In this document: positions 33,201-45,969 of the stretch, piece after piece
Layout of the letters: each line of letters opens with the position of its first letter
Position numbering within the stretch: position 1 is the first letter of the stretch
Assembly (NCBI GenBank): GCA_014871385.1
Contig: CM026426.1
Location: 98,482,861-98,546,860 of the forward strand
Direction of reading: 5' to 3'
Length of the DNA stretch: 64,000 nucleotides
From: Ceratodon purpureus
Taxonomy: Eukaryota; Streptophyta; Bryopsida; Pseudoditrichales; Ditrichaceae
Notes under the pieces: model-generated
Database searches by the model: none
What the model was told of the DNA's origin: nothing
The model's input: only the letters and a program-made list of their open reading frames with translations
Made by a program: the position numbers and the translations under genes

Positions 33201-34350
33201 CGGACCGAGACCCATAGCGGGTAGGTTCCCTTCCTCGACCTGCTGTCGGAACCATTCGGCCGAGAGTGGGACACGTCCCTCTCCAAGAGAGCGATCCTCC
33301 AGTACCGGGAACTTCACGCGATCCGGTCCTGGTTGGGGTTGCTCACTGATCGGATTATGAAATCGGAAGTCATCTTCGGTAACTTTTGAGAACTGATCTA
33401 CGAAGTAACTAAATACCTTGTTATCCTCTTCTTCCGGATCGGACCAATCCGACATATAACCATCGGAGCCACTAGTTTCTCCGAGGTATCCATCCATCTT
33501 CCACGGAATCCGCTGATTGGTCTTTCCGAGCACAAATTCCTTGGCTTCCCAATCAACGAGGACTCGTGCCATGTATAACCAAGGTCTTCCTAACAGCATC
33601 GGAAAGGGACGACCCGCACTAACTCGGATTATCACATAATTCAAGAGGTAGGTTACCTCTCCGATCGTGGTCGGAACTTAGGACAGTCTTCCCACGAGTT
33701 TAACCCTAGACTGTTCAGCCATTCGTAACACCTGATCGCTAGATTCGAATGAGGTGTATCCGAGCTCAAAGGCCGTATCTTCCAGCATCACGTTTACACC
33801 GGATCCACCATCTACCGGAACCTTCGGAATAGCACATCCTTCCACTAGCACTGTCAGTTCCGGTGCTCCGTGATCCTCAACCTGTAAGAAATTAGTAGCC
33901 ATAGACGGAAGTTTCACCCCTCGGCGCCTCCGTTTCGTCCAAGCCTCTCGGATTACCTTCTGGTAATTTACATTGTCATGGAGCAACTGTCCAATCGTGG
34001 CATTTGCTTTGAGGGACTTGATATCTCCAAGAATATCATACTCATCCACCCTCGGATCGGAAGGAATGACCACCGGAGTGTCATCAAACCGGACCGAGGG
34101 CTTGGTGATCTTTCAAACAGGAGGATCCGTGAGCTCCTTCTGAACTTCCTCGCTGATATCATCTGGCAGGTTCTCTCTTTCCACCCCATTTTCCGCTCTT
34201 GGACGGTCGTCTTCTTCTGGTAAAGCTCGGGTTACCGTAGGAGGATCAAATTCTGAATCCGTATCCACTCTCCTAGATCTCACTCTTCTTCTGGTCTTCC
34301 GGGTTTTCGGAAGCTCCGGTTCTTGGGCACGTTCTCTAGCGGAACTACGG
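30296..34350 (-). pseudogene. Element A pol region: protease, reverse transcriptase, RNase H, integrase
   Basis: Read right to left. A retropepsin-like DGGSG motif lies near 33800. A reverse transcriptase with typical Gypsy context lies at 32490-33640. The RT end and RNase H-type segment (FYVTIDAFAWCLGAILWQQ) and the TDHDSL motif lie at 31783-32493. Integrase with the zinc-finger-side remnant and DDE core (GIDFIGPINP, VSDRGKHFLN) lies at 30296-31183. The domain order is that of Ty3/Gypsy. It is a fossil with several breaks. Confidence 0.88.
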
Positions 34351-34950
34351 GTTAATACTTGTGGAAAGTGATTTCCACGGTTGGCACGCCGGAATACTAA
34401 TTCCGGTAGAAAAAAATGATAAAAATTAAAAATTTTGTGTTAGGAACACGGAAGTACTACGTAGATAGATGTAACAACCGGTTAAGACGGTTGGCTGAAG
34501 AAGTAAGAGAACCGGAAGAGCAGCCGGGTGAGATCCGGTCGTCCAAAGTCGGATGAGATGAAGCACCGTCTATGTGACGGAACCCTGACCCAACGGACTT
34601 AGGGTAACAGCCAGAGGGTATGTTTCACGCGGGAAAGGTGGCTGCGACCATCAAAGCGCCGCCGGCCGCGACCGTTCAACGATGAAAGGCTACGACCGTC
34701 CGTCATGATGAGCTACGAACGGGTGGGAGTGAGTGCAGGTATAAAAGGAAGAAGAGCAACCGTGCTCCTCCTTTCTTTTGTCGTTTTGTGGAGCGCTGGA
34801 CCCTTGCGTTCCTTGGCGGAGTTTGCAGTTAGGGTTGTGACGGTAGGAGAGAGAGACGGTGAGACAGAAGTGTTTCCGTTAGTTGAGGGATTGTGGTGAG
34901 GATCATGCGTGCAGGTGCTACCCGAGTGACAATGAGGAGGTTTTAGCAGG

Positions 34951-36821
34951 ATGGTTAGGAAAGGGAAAGAGCCGGTGGAGGGGGGACCGTTGTTGAAGGT
35001 ACAACGGGTCATGCCGTTGATGCCGGTAGACGACGGAGAGTGGGAGCTCCTCCGAACCACCTTAGAGGTCATGGGCTGTGAGTTACTATTGGACAAGGTG
35101 GGGGGTGGAGACAGTCCCTTCCGGCACAGGAGATCATCGTCAAGAACCCCGACAATCGAGGAACCATCCGGGGAGAGCCGGAACAGTGGACGGCACAAGA
35201 TTGGAGGGATACGTACGGCTTCACCAACGTTGGGGAAGTTTCGGTACTAGAGGCCGGGGATTTCGTGTGGAACTACATCACGAGGTCCGGAGACAAGAGG
35301 GAGGGGTGGGACCTGGATGACATCAAGGATGCGAGAGCCCGGAGGGTGGTAGGGTTTATGAACCCAATTTTCCATCCGGAAAAGCCCAAACGGATCACCA
35401 TCAAATGGGCTTCCATCTTCCTTGGAGCCATGGACGGTGAGATTTCCGTGGACTGGGGCCTCATGATTAAGACAATAGTCGACCGGCAGGTAGCCAACCT
35501 CCGGAAGACCAAGAAGCAGGCCACCTGCCTTCCGTCTTTCCTCGTCCACCTCTACCGTCACAAGGGACTGTTGAACCCTAAGGAGGTCCTGGAGTATGAC
35601 GAACTGAAGAGCCTCCAACGGTACGCTGAACGGGAGGAGGTCTCCGACCAGGAGGATGATGACGATTGTATGAAGGTCTCACCCACGCCGGCTAAGACAC
35701 CCCGTCCTAGCCCGGAGAAGGGACAGCCGTCCGGATTACCTCGGACTCCCACCTCGACTAGGCGGAACTTGAACACGGAAGTCCTCAAACCCACCGGACC
35801 ACCGGACCACACCGGGGACCCGTGCCAAGACCTAGTCAACCTGTCGGAACAGGTGTCGGCGTATGCCCAGTTCCTACAGGCAACTAGGCAGCTCGAGAGC
35901 CGGTTGGTGAAGGAGGTAGTTCAACTTACAGGCACTAACCGGTTGGAAAAATGCCTTGTTATCCTTCGCAAGCACCGGGACCTAGCCTGTCTACAGTCCA
36001 AGCACGTTGACCAGATGGAGCAGTACCGGGAGAAGATCAACAAGCTCCAGCAGGAGGTGCATGATGCCCAAAAGGACTTCAATGACGTCCGTGACCGGGC
36101 TGCCGAGGCCATCTAGTCTGTTGTAGAGGTCAAGGCTACCTTAGCCCTTCCGGTGGATGTGGCCAATCAGTGCGCCGTCTACCAAGCATTCTTGACCCGC
36201 CAACCGGATCTGGCTCGAACGTTGATCGTGAAATTCATGCACGACCGGACGCAGGTGATGAGGGACACATGGTTGCAGATGAGACACTTCGTGGACATCA
36301 TCTGCGCCGGAAAGGATGGTCCGTCAAGACCACGAGAGCCACAGGCAGATCGAGAGGAGCCTTGACCATCGGCACCAACCATGGGACCAGCACAGGTACT
36401 CCCCTTAGCCTCTCCGGTACAGTCGACCATCCGGCCAGTTCCATCGGAGCCTGGACAACCCTTGGAGGATACTCTTCCGGACACATTGGACAGTTTGCAC
36501 AACCTGCCCAATCCGGATGGAGTTGAGATTGTTAACCTCGGGAACATCCCTTTGGAGGGGGAACAGGGCCCACTAGCGGGAGACTTTGTTTCGGTACGAG
36601 GATCTCCGGAACGTATCCAAGTGGATCTCGGCGTAATCCTCGTGGCTGCACGATCTCCCTCCCCGGTGGTCCAGGCAGGAGGAGCCTGGAAGGCAATTGA
36701 CCCTCCGTATGCAGATACACCGAGAGACGGCCCCTCGCTGAAGAGGCTGAAGAAGGTACAGAAGAAGGAACGGATAGATGGAACCCGGCACAGTCCCCGG
36801 TTCGATAAGCACAAGGAGTAG
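34951..36821 (+). pseudogene. LTR-borne ORF, broken copy in element B
   Basis: Counterpart of the 621-codon ORF in the solo LTR, at the same place within the LTR and behind the same TATA box. The basic core (GFMNPIFHPEKPKRITIKWA) is unchanged between copies, while the linker and tail differ more. It is broken in a few places. Confidence 0.8.
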
Positions 36822-37889
36822 AAGTTAGGATAAGGACCGGATAAAATGGCTGCGACTAACGATGGGGCTCAAGTGCACCCGGCTGCCAATCCGGATAGAT
36901 AGCGGCAGTAACTAGGAATAGAAGGCGGCCACCGGTCCGGGATTCCTGGATCCAAGATTCGGAATTTCTGGATCTCGGTGGGCCACTTGGTCGCTTTAGG
37001 ATCGATAAGTATTAGTATTTAAGCAGGATGTTTTTCCAAGGCCGGGGCCTTGTTTTGTACGCCGTTTTGTTGTTGCAATTGAGAATATACTTTTGGATTT
37101 GTTGTGTCGACCGGCTGACTGACGAGTCCGTTACCGTAATGGTTTGTTGGTACTATTGTCTTCAGTAGTGTTCCGGAGGAGTGTTGAACAGTGGGATAGT
37201 TTAGAGAGCGCCCGGAGAGACTAGGAAAGTGTCAAGCGTCGAGTGTTGACGGTTTCTAGTCCCGGAAGGAGCCTGGAGGGGAGGAGAGACGTACTGCAGT
37301 CGGGCTGGGAGTCTTAAGGACACGGAGGGCCGTGTGTACACCGGAATCCGGAAACGGACCGGTCGCTTCCTGTAGATGGGATAAAAGCCTGATTTCCTAC
37401 TGCGAACCAATCCGGAAGGGAGATGATATAGTTGGAATACCGTACAACCGTAAGGTGATGTCGTTGTAGTATGATTTCCGTACCCATAACCGGCAATGAG
37501 TAGCTATCTGGACCGGTACCTAGCCATACGGAAGGATTATTACTCCACTCTCCGGGTGGTAGATAGGAATAGTTGGGTGTCCAGCCACTTTAAGTCACGG
37601 GACGGTGGAGAATCGAGCCACTTGAAAGGATAGACGGATCAGTGGGAACCGGCCACTAGTCTAAAAAGCCGGAAAATAGGAACGAGGCAAAAACTACCGG
37701 ATCAGGCCGACCGGTCGTGAGACGGAAGACTGTTGGATTTGGGTGGTGATTTCCGTTATGATCTAAAAGGAGGAAAACTATAGGTCTTCGTGGGAACGAA
37801 AACGGAGTGGTTTAGTTTGAAGGGCATTTGGTGTCAATTAAGTGTCTTCCGGAGGAATAAGGGTACCACGTCGTGCTACATGTGATTTT

Positions 37890-37909
37890 TGGCGCCGCTG
37901 CCGGGGATC
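37890..37909 (+). other. Primer-binding site of element B
   Basis: TGGCGCCGCTGCCGGGGATC, nine bases after the LTR end. It matches the known tRNA-Asp-type primer site of plant Athila/Tat-like Gypsy elements. Confidence 0.8.
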
Positions 37910-38933
37910 TATACTTTTTTCTTCCTACCGGACTGTTACGGTTGTCACTAACCCAAATCAGGTTGTAAAAATGCATGAATCCGAATTCTAAGGAGACGGA
38001 AGGATTACATAGGTCGAGTAGAAAGAAGAAGGGAGACCAGGAGCCGGAAGCTAGACCTTTCGTCACCACTAGGGTCGACTTTGGGGAAGACATAGATCAA
38101 GAGATAGCCGGGACTTCCGGATCCGTAGGACAGGATGGGACGGTACCACCGAAACCAGAGGACGAAGGGCAAGTAGCGGGAGTCCCCATGGCACGGACGT
38201 TCTCTAGGTTAAAGTATGGGAAGTTCAGGGGCGATGGCCGGGAGGACGTGGACGAATGATAAGTGAGTTTAACGCCACGGCTGCCGTCAACCAAGAGGAC
38301 GAAGCAATCAAATTACGGTTATTTCAGGGACTGCTCAAGAAGGAGGCACTCCAATGGTACCAAGAGGAACCGGACAACGTACGAAAAGATTGGGGTTTGC
38401 TATCTGCCGCCTTCCGGAGGGCATTCCGAGAGGTAGGAGGAGAAGCCCGTACATTGGGAAAACTTAGTAAAATCCGGATGGAGTCGGAAGAGTCAGTCCG
38501 CCGGTACGGACAGAGAGTTAGGATTTTAATTCATAAACTAAGTCCCGGAATCGCAAATTGCATCCACGTAGAGTGGTACGTCGCTGGTTTACCCGACCGG
38601 ATGGGTTTTCAAGTAAGGCAGACCCGACCCCAGACACTACCGGAGGCTATGGAGGCCGCTCAGAACTATGAGAATTCCAAGCAGTCCATACGGCAGTACC
38701 GTAAGGCAGGGAAGACTTCTAAGCGTCTACACAAGATCCGCAGAAACCGGGATTCCAATTCAGAATCCAGTGGGTCCAGTTCCGAAGATAGCTCAGAAAC
38801 CGGAAGTAGCAGCAGTGAAGAGGATCGTTCACGCCGGAAGGCGTCGGGTAGCAAGGGCTACCGGAAGGAGAAGGAAAGAACCATAGTCCGGGTGAAGGAG
38901 GAGTAGCCATCGGAGTACGCACCTTCCCTTTAA

Positions 38934-39948
38934 TCAACTCTCGGTTCCGTCTAGGCCGGGAGTTTCCACTGGAACCACCTCGTTGTTTCGAGGCTCCCCT
39001 GGAATCGTCTTTCGGCTGATCGGAACAGGATGAAGTGGAATCACTCCTACTCGTAGACCCGGAGTCTTCCGAGGAGGACTCGTGTCTTCGCCGACGTTCC
39101 CTCTCCTGCCGGATCTGCTTACTCCGCTTCTCGGCATGCTTCAAAGACTTCCGTAGCGATTGGGCCGAGTTCTCATAGTTTTGAGCAGCTTCCACGGCCT
39201 CCTGTAGTGTAGCGGGTCGGGTTTGTCGGATCTGAAACCCCATCTCCTCCTTGAATCCGGCAACAAACCATTCCACTTGTACACTCGGAGCTATGGCTGT
39301 GGTGAGCTTCTGTATGAGCGCCTTCACCCTCTAACTGTACTTCCGTATTGACTCAGTAGATCTCATCGTCATCCGGCTCAACTTTCTGAGTGCACGGGCT
39401 TCTCCTCCGGCTTCACGGAACGTGCGTCGGAACTAGGTAACAAAACTGGTCCAATCGTTACGTGTACGTTCCAGAACGTCTTGGTACCATTGCAGAGCTT
39501 CTCCCTTCAGAAGACCTTGGAATATTCTTCTCTTCGCATCCGGGTCCTCATGGGTGGCCAGAGCGATGGATTCGAACTCACAGAGCCATTCGTCCACGTC
39601 TTGACTTCCGTCTCCTTTGAATCTCCTGTACTTCAGTCGGGTAGAGGAGGCCATCGGATTCTCTTCCTTGTCCTCTTCTTCTTCCTCGACCTCCTCCTCA
39701 GCTCCCGCATCGGCTTCGACTTCGTCGGTTATGACTTCTTCTCCTTCCAGATCTTGAGCTATACCCGCTCCGGCTGCTGAGGTTCCGGCCAAGGATACCA
39801 CGATCACGTCTCCTTCTCGTTCTACAGCTGTCTCAATCCGGGGTAGTGGATTCGTACCCGGTAGATCGTGTACCAAAACCCTACCCCTCTTCTGTAGCAA
39901 CCGAGTGGATCTTCTTCCTCCAATCTCTTCCCGTTGCGCCCCAACCAT
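38934..39948 (-). pseudogene. Element A gag remnant
   Basis: Gypsy-type gag with RLKYRRFKGDGSQDVDEWL, IFQGLLKGEALQWYQ and a Ser/Arg-rich C-terminal part, preceded by a long acidic stretch (EEEVEEEEEDKEE). It is clearly related to element B's gag but diverged. Broken, with a few breaks. Confidence 0.8.
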
Positions 39949-40116
39949 GAAAGAGATTGGGAATTCTTCTTCCGACTCCTTGGAAGGCTGGACTTGCGCG
40001 TAAGACTTCCGCCTACCGCATATCCACCTAAATGTAGCCTTTACTGTCTAGCTCCACTTTTCTTCAAATATCCACTCGCTTATCTTCCGAGTATCCACCT
40101 GGTTCACAGCTTAATG

Positions 40117-40136
40117 AATCCTCGGCAGCGGCGCCA
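40117..40136 (-). other. Primer-binding site of element A
   Basis: The minus strand reads TGGCGCCGCTGCCGAGGATT, ten bases inside the LTR end. It is nearly the same as element B's tRNA-Asp-like site. Confidence 0.75.
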
Positions 40137-40146
40137 CATTTTTACG

Positions 40147-42126
40147 TGTCGGAACACGGAAACGCAACTAACATCCGGATAGCACTCCACTGAGCGTAAA
40201 CTTCCGTATTGTCACTGGGTTCCGAGTATCGTCCAGGGACTCAATAGTGTTTCACCAAATAGTTACTCATAATACTTCCGAGCCTCGCCACTGCTCGGAT
40301 AGTGTTTCCGGAACGTAACTCCTCGACTATCTGTCTCTCTCTCTCTCTCCTTCTCTTTCTCGTCAGGTGTTTTGTCCACACCCCCCAACGTCTCGGAAAA
40401 GATGGTGTTTCACAATTGACTTAGAGTACTTTGACCAGCAGGTCACACAGACGACCACTTCCGATCCGAAAGACTACAACGACAAACCAATCCGGATCTG
40501 GGAGAACCAAGATCCGATTATCCCTAGGCGACCCGTGCCACGTTCCGAATCCCGCAACTGAAGCTCCAACTGCTTCTTCTCGCTCCGAAGCTTCGGGGCG
40601 TCCTTCAAAAGCTCCACCTCTCGGATCACCTCTTCCGTTAAACAACCCCCGATCAACGTGCAGACTCTCCGGAACAGCGTCTCGAGCCGATCGTAAGAGG
40701 CCTACGCCCGATGAGTTTCCTCCCGGATTCCCCGGAATGGTTCCACCGGAAATCCTCGCTCGGAATTGACCTCCTTCTGTTCCGCATCTCCCCGGGCCGT
40801 GGAGGGCTCCGCGTGCTGCGATGTGGCGCGTTCTGATCGCGACTTGGAGTGGGCTTTCATAGCGCTGGGATTCGGAATGATCGCCGTATCATCATCCCGT
40901 TCCGTGGACGCCGTATCCGAGGTTTCGCCGTGCGGTCCGACATCAAACCCTAGCAGAATCTCCTGAAAATAGAGGAGGTTCTTCGCCACCGTATAACTCT
41001 CCTCCTCCTTATCCATCAGCAAGCTGTACGCGTGATAGAGGTGGTAGAGAAAAGGGGTGATTGGGGTCGGCTTCTTCCCGATCGATGGCACCATCTTTTG
41101 CACGATTTCCGCTATGAGTGCAGCCCAATTCACCGGACGCTCCCCCGTGTACGCTCCAAGGATGGTGTTTCCGACCGTGATGGTGACCTGTTCCGGTTTC
41201 AACGGATACAGGATCGGAACGAGGAAGGCTAGGACCTGTCTCTATCTCCTATCTTTGCAGGCGTCTATCAAGTAACCGTTGTTCTTATGGATCTTCCCGT
41301 GGAACCTATCCTGTACGTACTTATCTGCCCGGGTTGCCCAAAGGAGTCCGTTCTGCTCGAAAGTGTAAGTTTCCGCCCATTGTTCCACGCACCACAGCGT
41401 GGGCTTGCCCCGGATCGTGTTGTCCCACCTATTGTGCGGCCCGTCCAGGATCTCCGCCACCATCGCCTCATCCTTCAACAACCGTGGCCGTGACAGCAAA
41501 CCCTCGCATCTCATCCGGGTGAGGTCGTCAATCAACTCGTTCATCGCTGACTCTCTCTCCGGAGTGGTGGGGCTAAGAACCCTACACTGAACGTGCGCCA
41601 TTTCTACGCCTCACTTCTCTCCCTTTGCGATCCGACAACAAGAAACCTGGCAATCCAACTGCCAGTGAATCGGAAAAGACAAGACACCTCACCGCTCTTT
41701 CACTCTCTACTTCCAGTCCGCAAAAAGGAACTCCAAACCCTAACACCCTCGCTTATATACCCAGCGCATCATAAACGCTGCGGCGGTCCGTAATTGCAGC
41801 CGCCACCGTACCGAGCTCGGCACCTATCCGAGTCATGATGACTTCCGCGTCGTTTCGGATCCTAGACCCGGTTATAGTAACGGTCAGTTCTCGGATCGTC
41901 GACCCGTTCCGAGTTTTCTCTTCCGAGTTCCGGGATCAAGGTTCCGAGAATACTTCCTGCGTTAACTGTTTTAAGGTTCCTAGAGTATTTGGTTTGTGCT
42001 ATCTCTTAATGTGGCTAGTGCCTAGCTAGTTTTTACCTTATTAACCCAAAAGAAATGAAAATTATAATGAAATTCTAACTCCGGATGGAGCTCTTCCGGT
42101 TTATTCTGAGTTTCTCAAATCCCACA
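40147..42126 (-). repeat. 5' LTR of element A
   Basis: Bounded on the minus strand by TGTGGGATTT and GTTCCGACA. It contains a TATA box near 41751-41760 (GTATATAAG on the minus strand) about 150 bases before the start of an LTR-borne ORF. At about 1980 bp it is shorter than the LTR of B. Confidence 0.65.
40474..41601 (-). pseudogene. LTR-borne ORF in element A, relative of the 621-codon ORF
   Basis: The start at 41601 lies behind the LTR TATA box. The product shares order and spacing of key stretches with the solo-LTR ORF: VQ near the start, NTIRGKPTLW against GTIRGEPDKW, PEQVTI against PKRITI, VNWAALIAEIVQK against VDWGVMMKTIVDR, and PFLYHLYHAYSLL against SFLIHLYRHKGLL. Overall identity is low, so the ORF is old and shared by two families. 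Broken in a few places. Confidence 0.65.
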
Positions 42127-44109
42127 ACCTGGTCTCCCTTCCTGGTCTTTATAATGGTCCTGGCTCGGATTCTTATCCTTGGGCTCGTCCTTTAGCCTGT
42201 ATTGAGTCTTTGACTGGGGCTGGTGCTGGTCTTGCGACTTGAATTGGTCCCTGTCCTTGCCCTTGCTCTGGTTCTGGTCCTTGGTCCTGTATTGGTCTTG
42301 GTCTTGGTCCAGTGGTGGTATAGTGACTGTCCCAATTGCCATCAGATCCTGTTCTATAGCTTACCACCTTGCTTCCTCCTCATCTGTTAGTCCTTCAGTG
42401 AAATTGTAACAGACTAGGACCTCAGGCAGTTTAGGTCTGGGCCCCTTCCTCTGACTGACTGAGACAGTTTTAACTGTCCCATTACCTCTAATAGTGACCA
42501 GATTATTATCCCAGTCATGATTCACCTTAGCATCAATTAACCAAGGACGACCTAGCAACATACTATATGCTTCATTGACCTCCTTGTTTTTTATTACTGT
42601 CAAAGTGATAAGGTAAGGGATACCATGAATGTGAATCTTCACGTTTCGTATCATCCCCACCAGATCCACCACTGTCTGGTCTGCCATCCTTAGTCTAAAG
42701 GGTGCAGGCTGGGGGTTCTTCAATCCCAAACGCTTACGCTCCTCCTCAGTGATCACGTTGACACCAGATCCACCATCCAATAATACATTGTCCACGGTTC
42801 CACTGCCAATCTTCACAGTCAACACCGGCAGTTCTCTGTCAACATCTATAGCCAAACTGCTAATCGAATCTGGCTTACTTACCTCACTGGTCTTTGGCTC
42901 CACTGCTGGTATCGGGTCTGGTCCAGAATTCTTCTCTGGTCCTAACTCTGGGAACAGATGTGCCTTCAGATAATCAGTGATGTTTGGGGCAACCTTAAGT
43001 AACTGCCCCAATGACACTGTGATTGGGCTGTCCAGTATCTTCCTGCCCACCAGGTCCACGTAGTGCTGCTCCCGGCTGCCCTCTGAACTGGTTGCTGTCA
43101 GAATTCCTAGTTCTGATTGCATAGTCTTCTGATTACATTATTGACCTGATGGTCTGGTTTCTTGGTTCCCTGGTCTCTTTGTGCTCAAAACTGGTCCCAC
43201 TAAGCCTTCAGAGGGCAGTTTCAACTCCCGTGCCCTGTTCCCCCATACAAATAACAACATTCAGGCTTGTCACCATAACTTCCCTGCTGGCCATTACCTA
43301 TTCTGGTGTTAGATGACCTCTCGTACCTTTGGTTGTAGTTACTGTTGTAGGTGGCTGTTGGCTTCGGGGCAGACACTTCATTCACCCCTACTGGTTCCTC
43401 TCCTTCTTTCTTCATAGGAGGTCCCCTCTGATTTGCTGGATTGTACCAGCAGTCACGATCTTCATGGCCTAGCTTCTTGCAGGTGCCACAGATTCGCCTA
43501 GGGGCACCTTGACCTGGTTCTTTCTTGGTCACAGTTGCTGGCTTACTAGTCGGCTCCACCTTCTTAACTTCAATCTTGGTTGGCTTACCACTGGAATCGG
43601 TGCAGTTTTCTTCACACCTCAGAGCAGCATCCACCAACTCTGTCAGGGTCTTCACTGGTGCAATACTGGTCGTAATCTTGATGTACTCCAGTAAACCTGC
43701 CTTGAAATTAGTAATCCAAAATCCCTCTCCAGGATCCGACTGCAGACACTTGATCAGGGTCATAAACCTGTCATAGTAATCCTGCACCTTCTCCCTATCT
43801 GCCTGCTAGAAGGACTTCAACTCCCTGTAAACTGCTTCATCGGCTGTCTAGTCCCTGTACCTCCTCCTGAAGGCTGCTTTGACCTCCTCCCATGAACAAT
43901 AAAGATGACTCTCCAGAAAATTCTCATACCAGGCCCCAACCTTATCCAGTAAGGTGGTTCCCATCAGGTTGATGATAACCTGCTCATCAGTTTCCCCAAT
44001 GTGAGACAAGGTTCGCTCAAACTGACGAATATGAGCATCAGGATTTGTACCTTCTTTGTACTTGGAATATGGCAGTGGCTTCCTATGTGCCATACTGACT
44101 GGTCCTGAT

Positions 44110-44320
44110 GCTGGCAGTCCGGCTGGTCCTCTAGCTGGTGGATAGACTGGTGGTACGCCTGGTCTGCCCACTGGTGGATAGACTGGTAACACCCCTGGTC
44201 TTCCATCCGGTGGATACACTGGTGGAATGCTTGGTCTTCCGACTGGTGGGTAGACTGGTAACACCCCTGGTCTTCCATCCGGTGGATACACTGGTGGAAT
44301 GCTTGGCCTTCCGACTGGTG
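44110..44320 (-). repeat. Short tandem repeat inside element C gag
   Basis: Units encoding PPVYPPDGRP and LPVYPPVGRP alternate several times. At the DNA level the pattern is GGTGGATA(C/G)ACTGGT with a composite period of about 90 bases. A Pro-rich linker expansion. Confidence 0.7.
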
Positions 44321-45969
44321 GATACAATGGTGATACCGGCTGCTCTAGATAACAGTTGGCCGTAGGGGCCACTGGTACTCCGATTCCCACTGATGGTCTG
44401 GTCCCAGTTGATGTTCCTCCAACTGCTTCCGCTGTTCTTCGAAACCCTGTACCTATACTGGGGGCTCCTGTTCCTATGTCTGTTCCTCCCCCTGGCCAGT
44501 ACACCAATTGGGATGCCTCTGGCTGGTATAGATCACCAGTCAGGTGATCCACATAAGACATTGATGCTCCCCTTCCTAGCAATGGTCCTGCTGGTCGGGT
44601 CGGAGGTTGGAAGTGGCTCTCTGTTGGTCCCTAGAATACAGCAGTTGCTTGAACTGGTACTCCCATTTCCTCTGCTGCTCCTGAAGGACCAGCTCTTCCA
44701 CCCAGTATCTCAGACTGTTCATATCTTGGCCACAGGTTCCCCTTCTGCTGAGCCTGTAGCTTCTGGCTTTCTTCCCTTAAAACCTCCTGCCACCTATACA
44801 AGGTTGCCTGGCGGTTTGCTTCTTGTTTCTCCTCCTCCTTCTTCTTCTGGTCCTCTAGCCTCTGGGCCTCTTGCCACAGGTGCATAGCCTCCTGGCATAG
44901 CAGGTCCTGCTGCATGGCCTCCTTCTTCTTTGCTGCGTGCTTGATCTCTTCCCTCCTTTGAGCCTCCCGCCAGATTCTAAGGGCTTCCTGCCTCGGTCTC
45001 TCGTGGTCCTGCTCTTCTATCCTCTTGGACTCCTGTCATAACCTCATGGCTTCCTTCAATTGAATGTCCTCCCTGTTTTTCTGCTCCCAAGCCTGCATGG
45101 TTTCCTTGAACCTGGTGGCCTGTCCTAATTCCTCCATCTGGCGCTTGTACACCTCTTCCATTATTTGCTGGTTCCTTCTGTCCCTCTCAGCTTGCCTCCT
45201 AGCTTGCTGTTGGGCCTTGAACTGCTCCAGTTGCCTCCTGTCTTCTTCATCTTCATCCAGCTCTGGTCCTTGGAACTGGAGTGTCTGCTTCCTTGTGGTC
45301 TACTGTCCCTGTCTGCTGGTCCTGGTCGGGTCTGAAGTGAGTATTGCTTCTCCTGTGACCCTGTCTTCACTCTTGACCTGGTCCAGCTTCTTCTTCAGTG
45401 ACTCCAGCGTCCCCACCAAGTCTCCTGGTGTCTGTATTCCTGGTCTTGGTCTATTACGTCGGCTGGTGCTTCTCCTCTCCTCCTTTTGAAACTGGTCGTA
45501 TGCTACTGTTGTCTCCAGTTGAGGATTCCAACTGTGATGGATGTCTCCACCTCCTGGTCTTGGAAGCTCTCTTCTGCTGGTCGTTGGTGATGGCATTGAG
45601 CCATCATACTTCCTGATCTCCTCATCCTCCTGCAAGTTCTTGAAACTGGGACCAGGTTCGCCCTTAGCTGATCCTGTCCTTCTGCTTATTCCAAGCAGTG
45701 TCTCTTGGCTTGAATTTTTGCCCACCAGCTCCATGTCAATCAAGTCCCTGGTCTTTCTTTTGGCAATGCTCTCCTCCGAGCTGGGCTGCCCACCCATGTT
45801 CCTTCCTGGTTCAACTGCTGCTCTCTGCTGCTCCCTGAGCTCGTATCTAGCTAGTCTCTCTGCTGCCTCTCTTCTAGCCAACTCTTCCTTGTCCCACCCT
45901 TGGTAGCCGCCTTCCATGTTAGGGCAGTCACTGCTTCTCCTTCCTGGTCCCTTCTGCTGGTGATCTTCT

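Larger units (their letters stand above)
34360..38906 (+). mobile_element. Ty3/Gypsy element B (5' LTR, primer site, partial gag)
   Basis: The 5' LTR spans 34360-37880 (3521 bp) and belongs to the same family as the solo LTR at 17764. The primer-binding site follows at 37890-37909 (TGGCGCCGCTGCCGGGG, complementary to plant tRNA-Asp). A gag remnant at 37975-38906 has the Gypsy gag core (LFQGLLKKEALQWYQ) and a Ser/Arg-rich tail. Nothing of pol or of a 3' LTR is present: the sequence meets element A's gag tail to tail near 38910. Broken, with several breaks. It is younger than A, into which it inserted. Confidence 0.85.
30191..42126 (-). mobile_element. Ty3/Gypsy element A (broken, interrupted by element B)
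   Basis: Minus-strand element with a 5' LTR at 40147-42126 (ends TGTGGGATTT and GTTCCGACA on the minus strand) and a tRNA-Asp-like primer site at 40117-40136. Gag lies around 38934-39948 and the protease-RT-RNaseH-integrase region at 30296-34350. The 3' LTR is absent: the interior stops near 30190 against the small GC-array element. Element B lies between gag and pol. It is old and broken, with roughly ten or more breaks across its frames. The LTR begins exactly where coding of element C stops, so A was inserted into C. Confidence 0.8.

Noticed and set aside
44138-44887. Leu/Val-rich plus-strand frames opposite element C
   Set aside because: They are the reverse shadow of the Pro-rich gag repeats on the minus strand.
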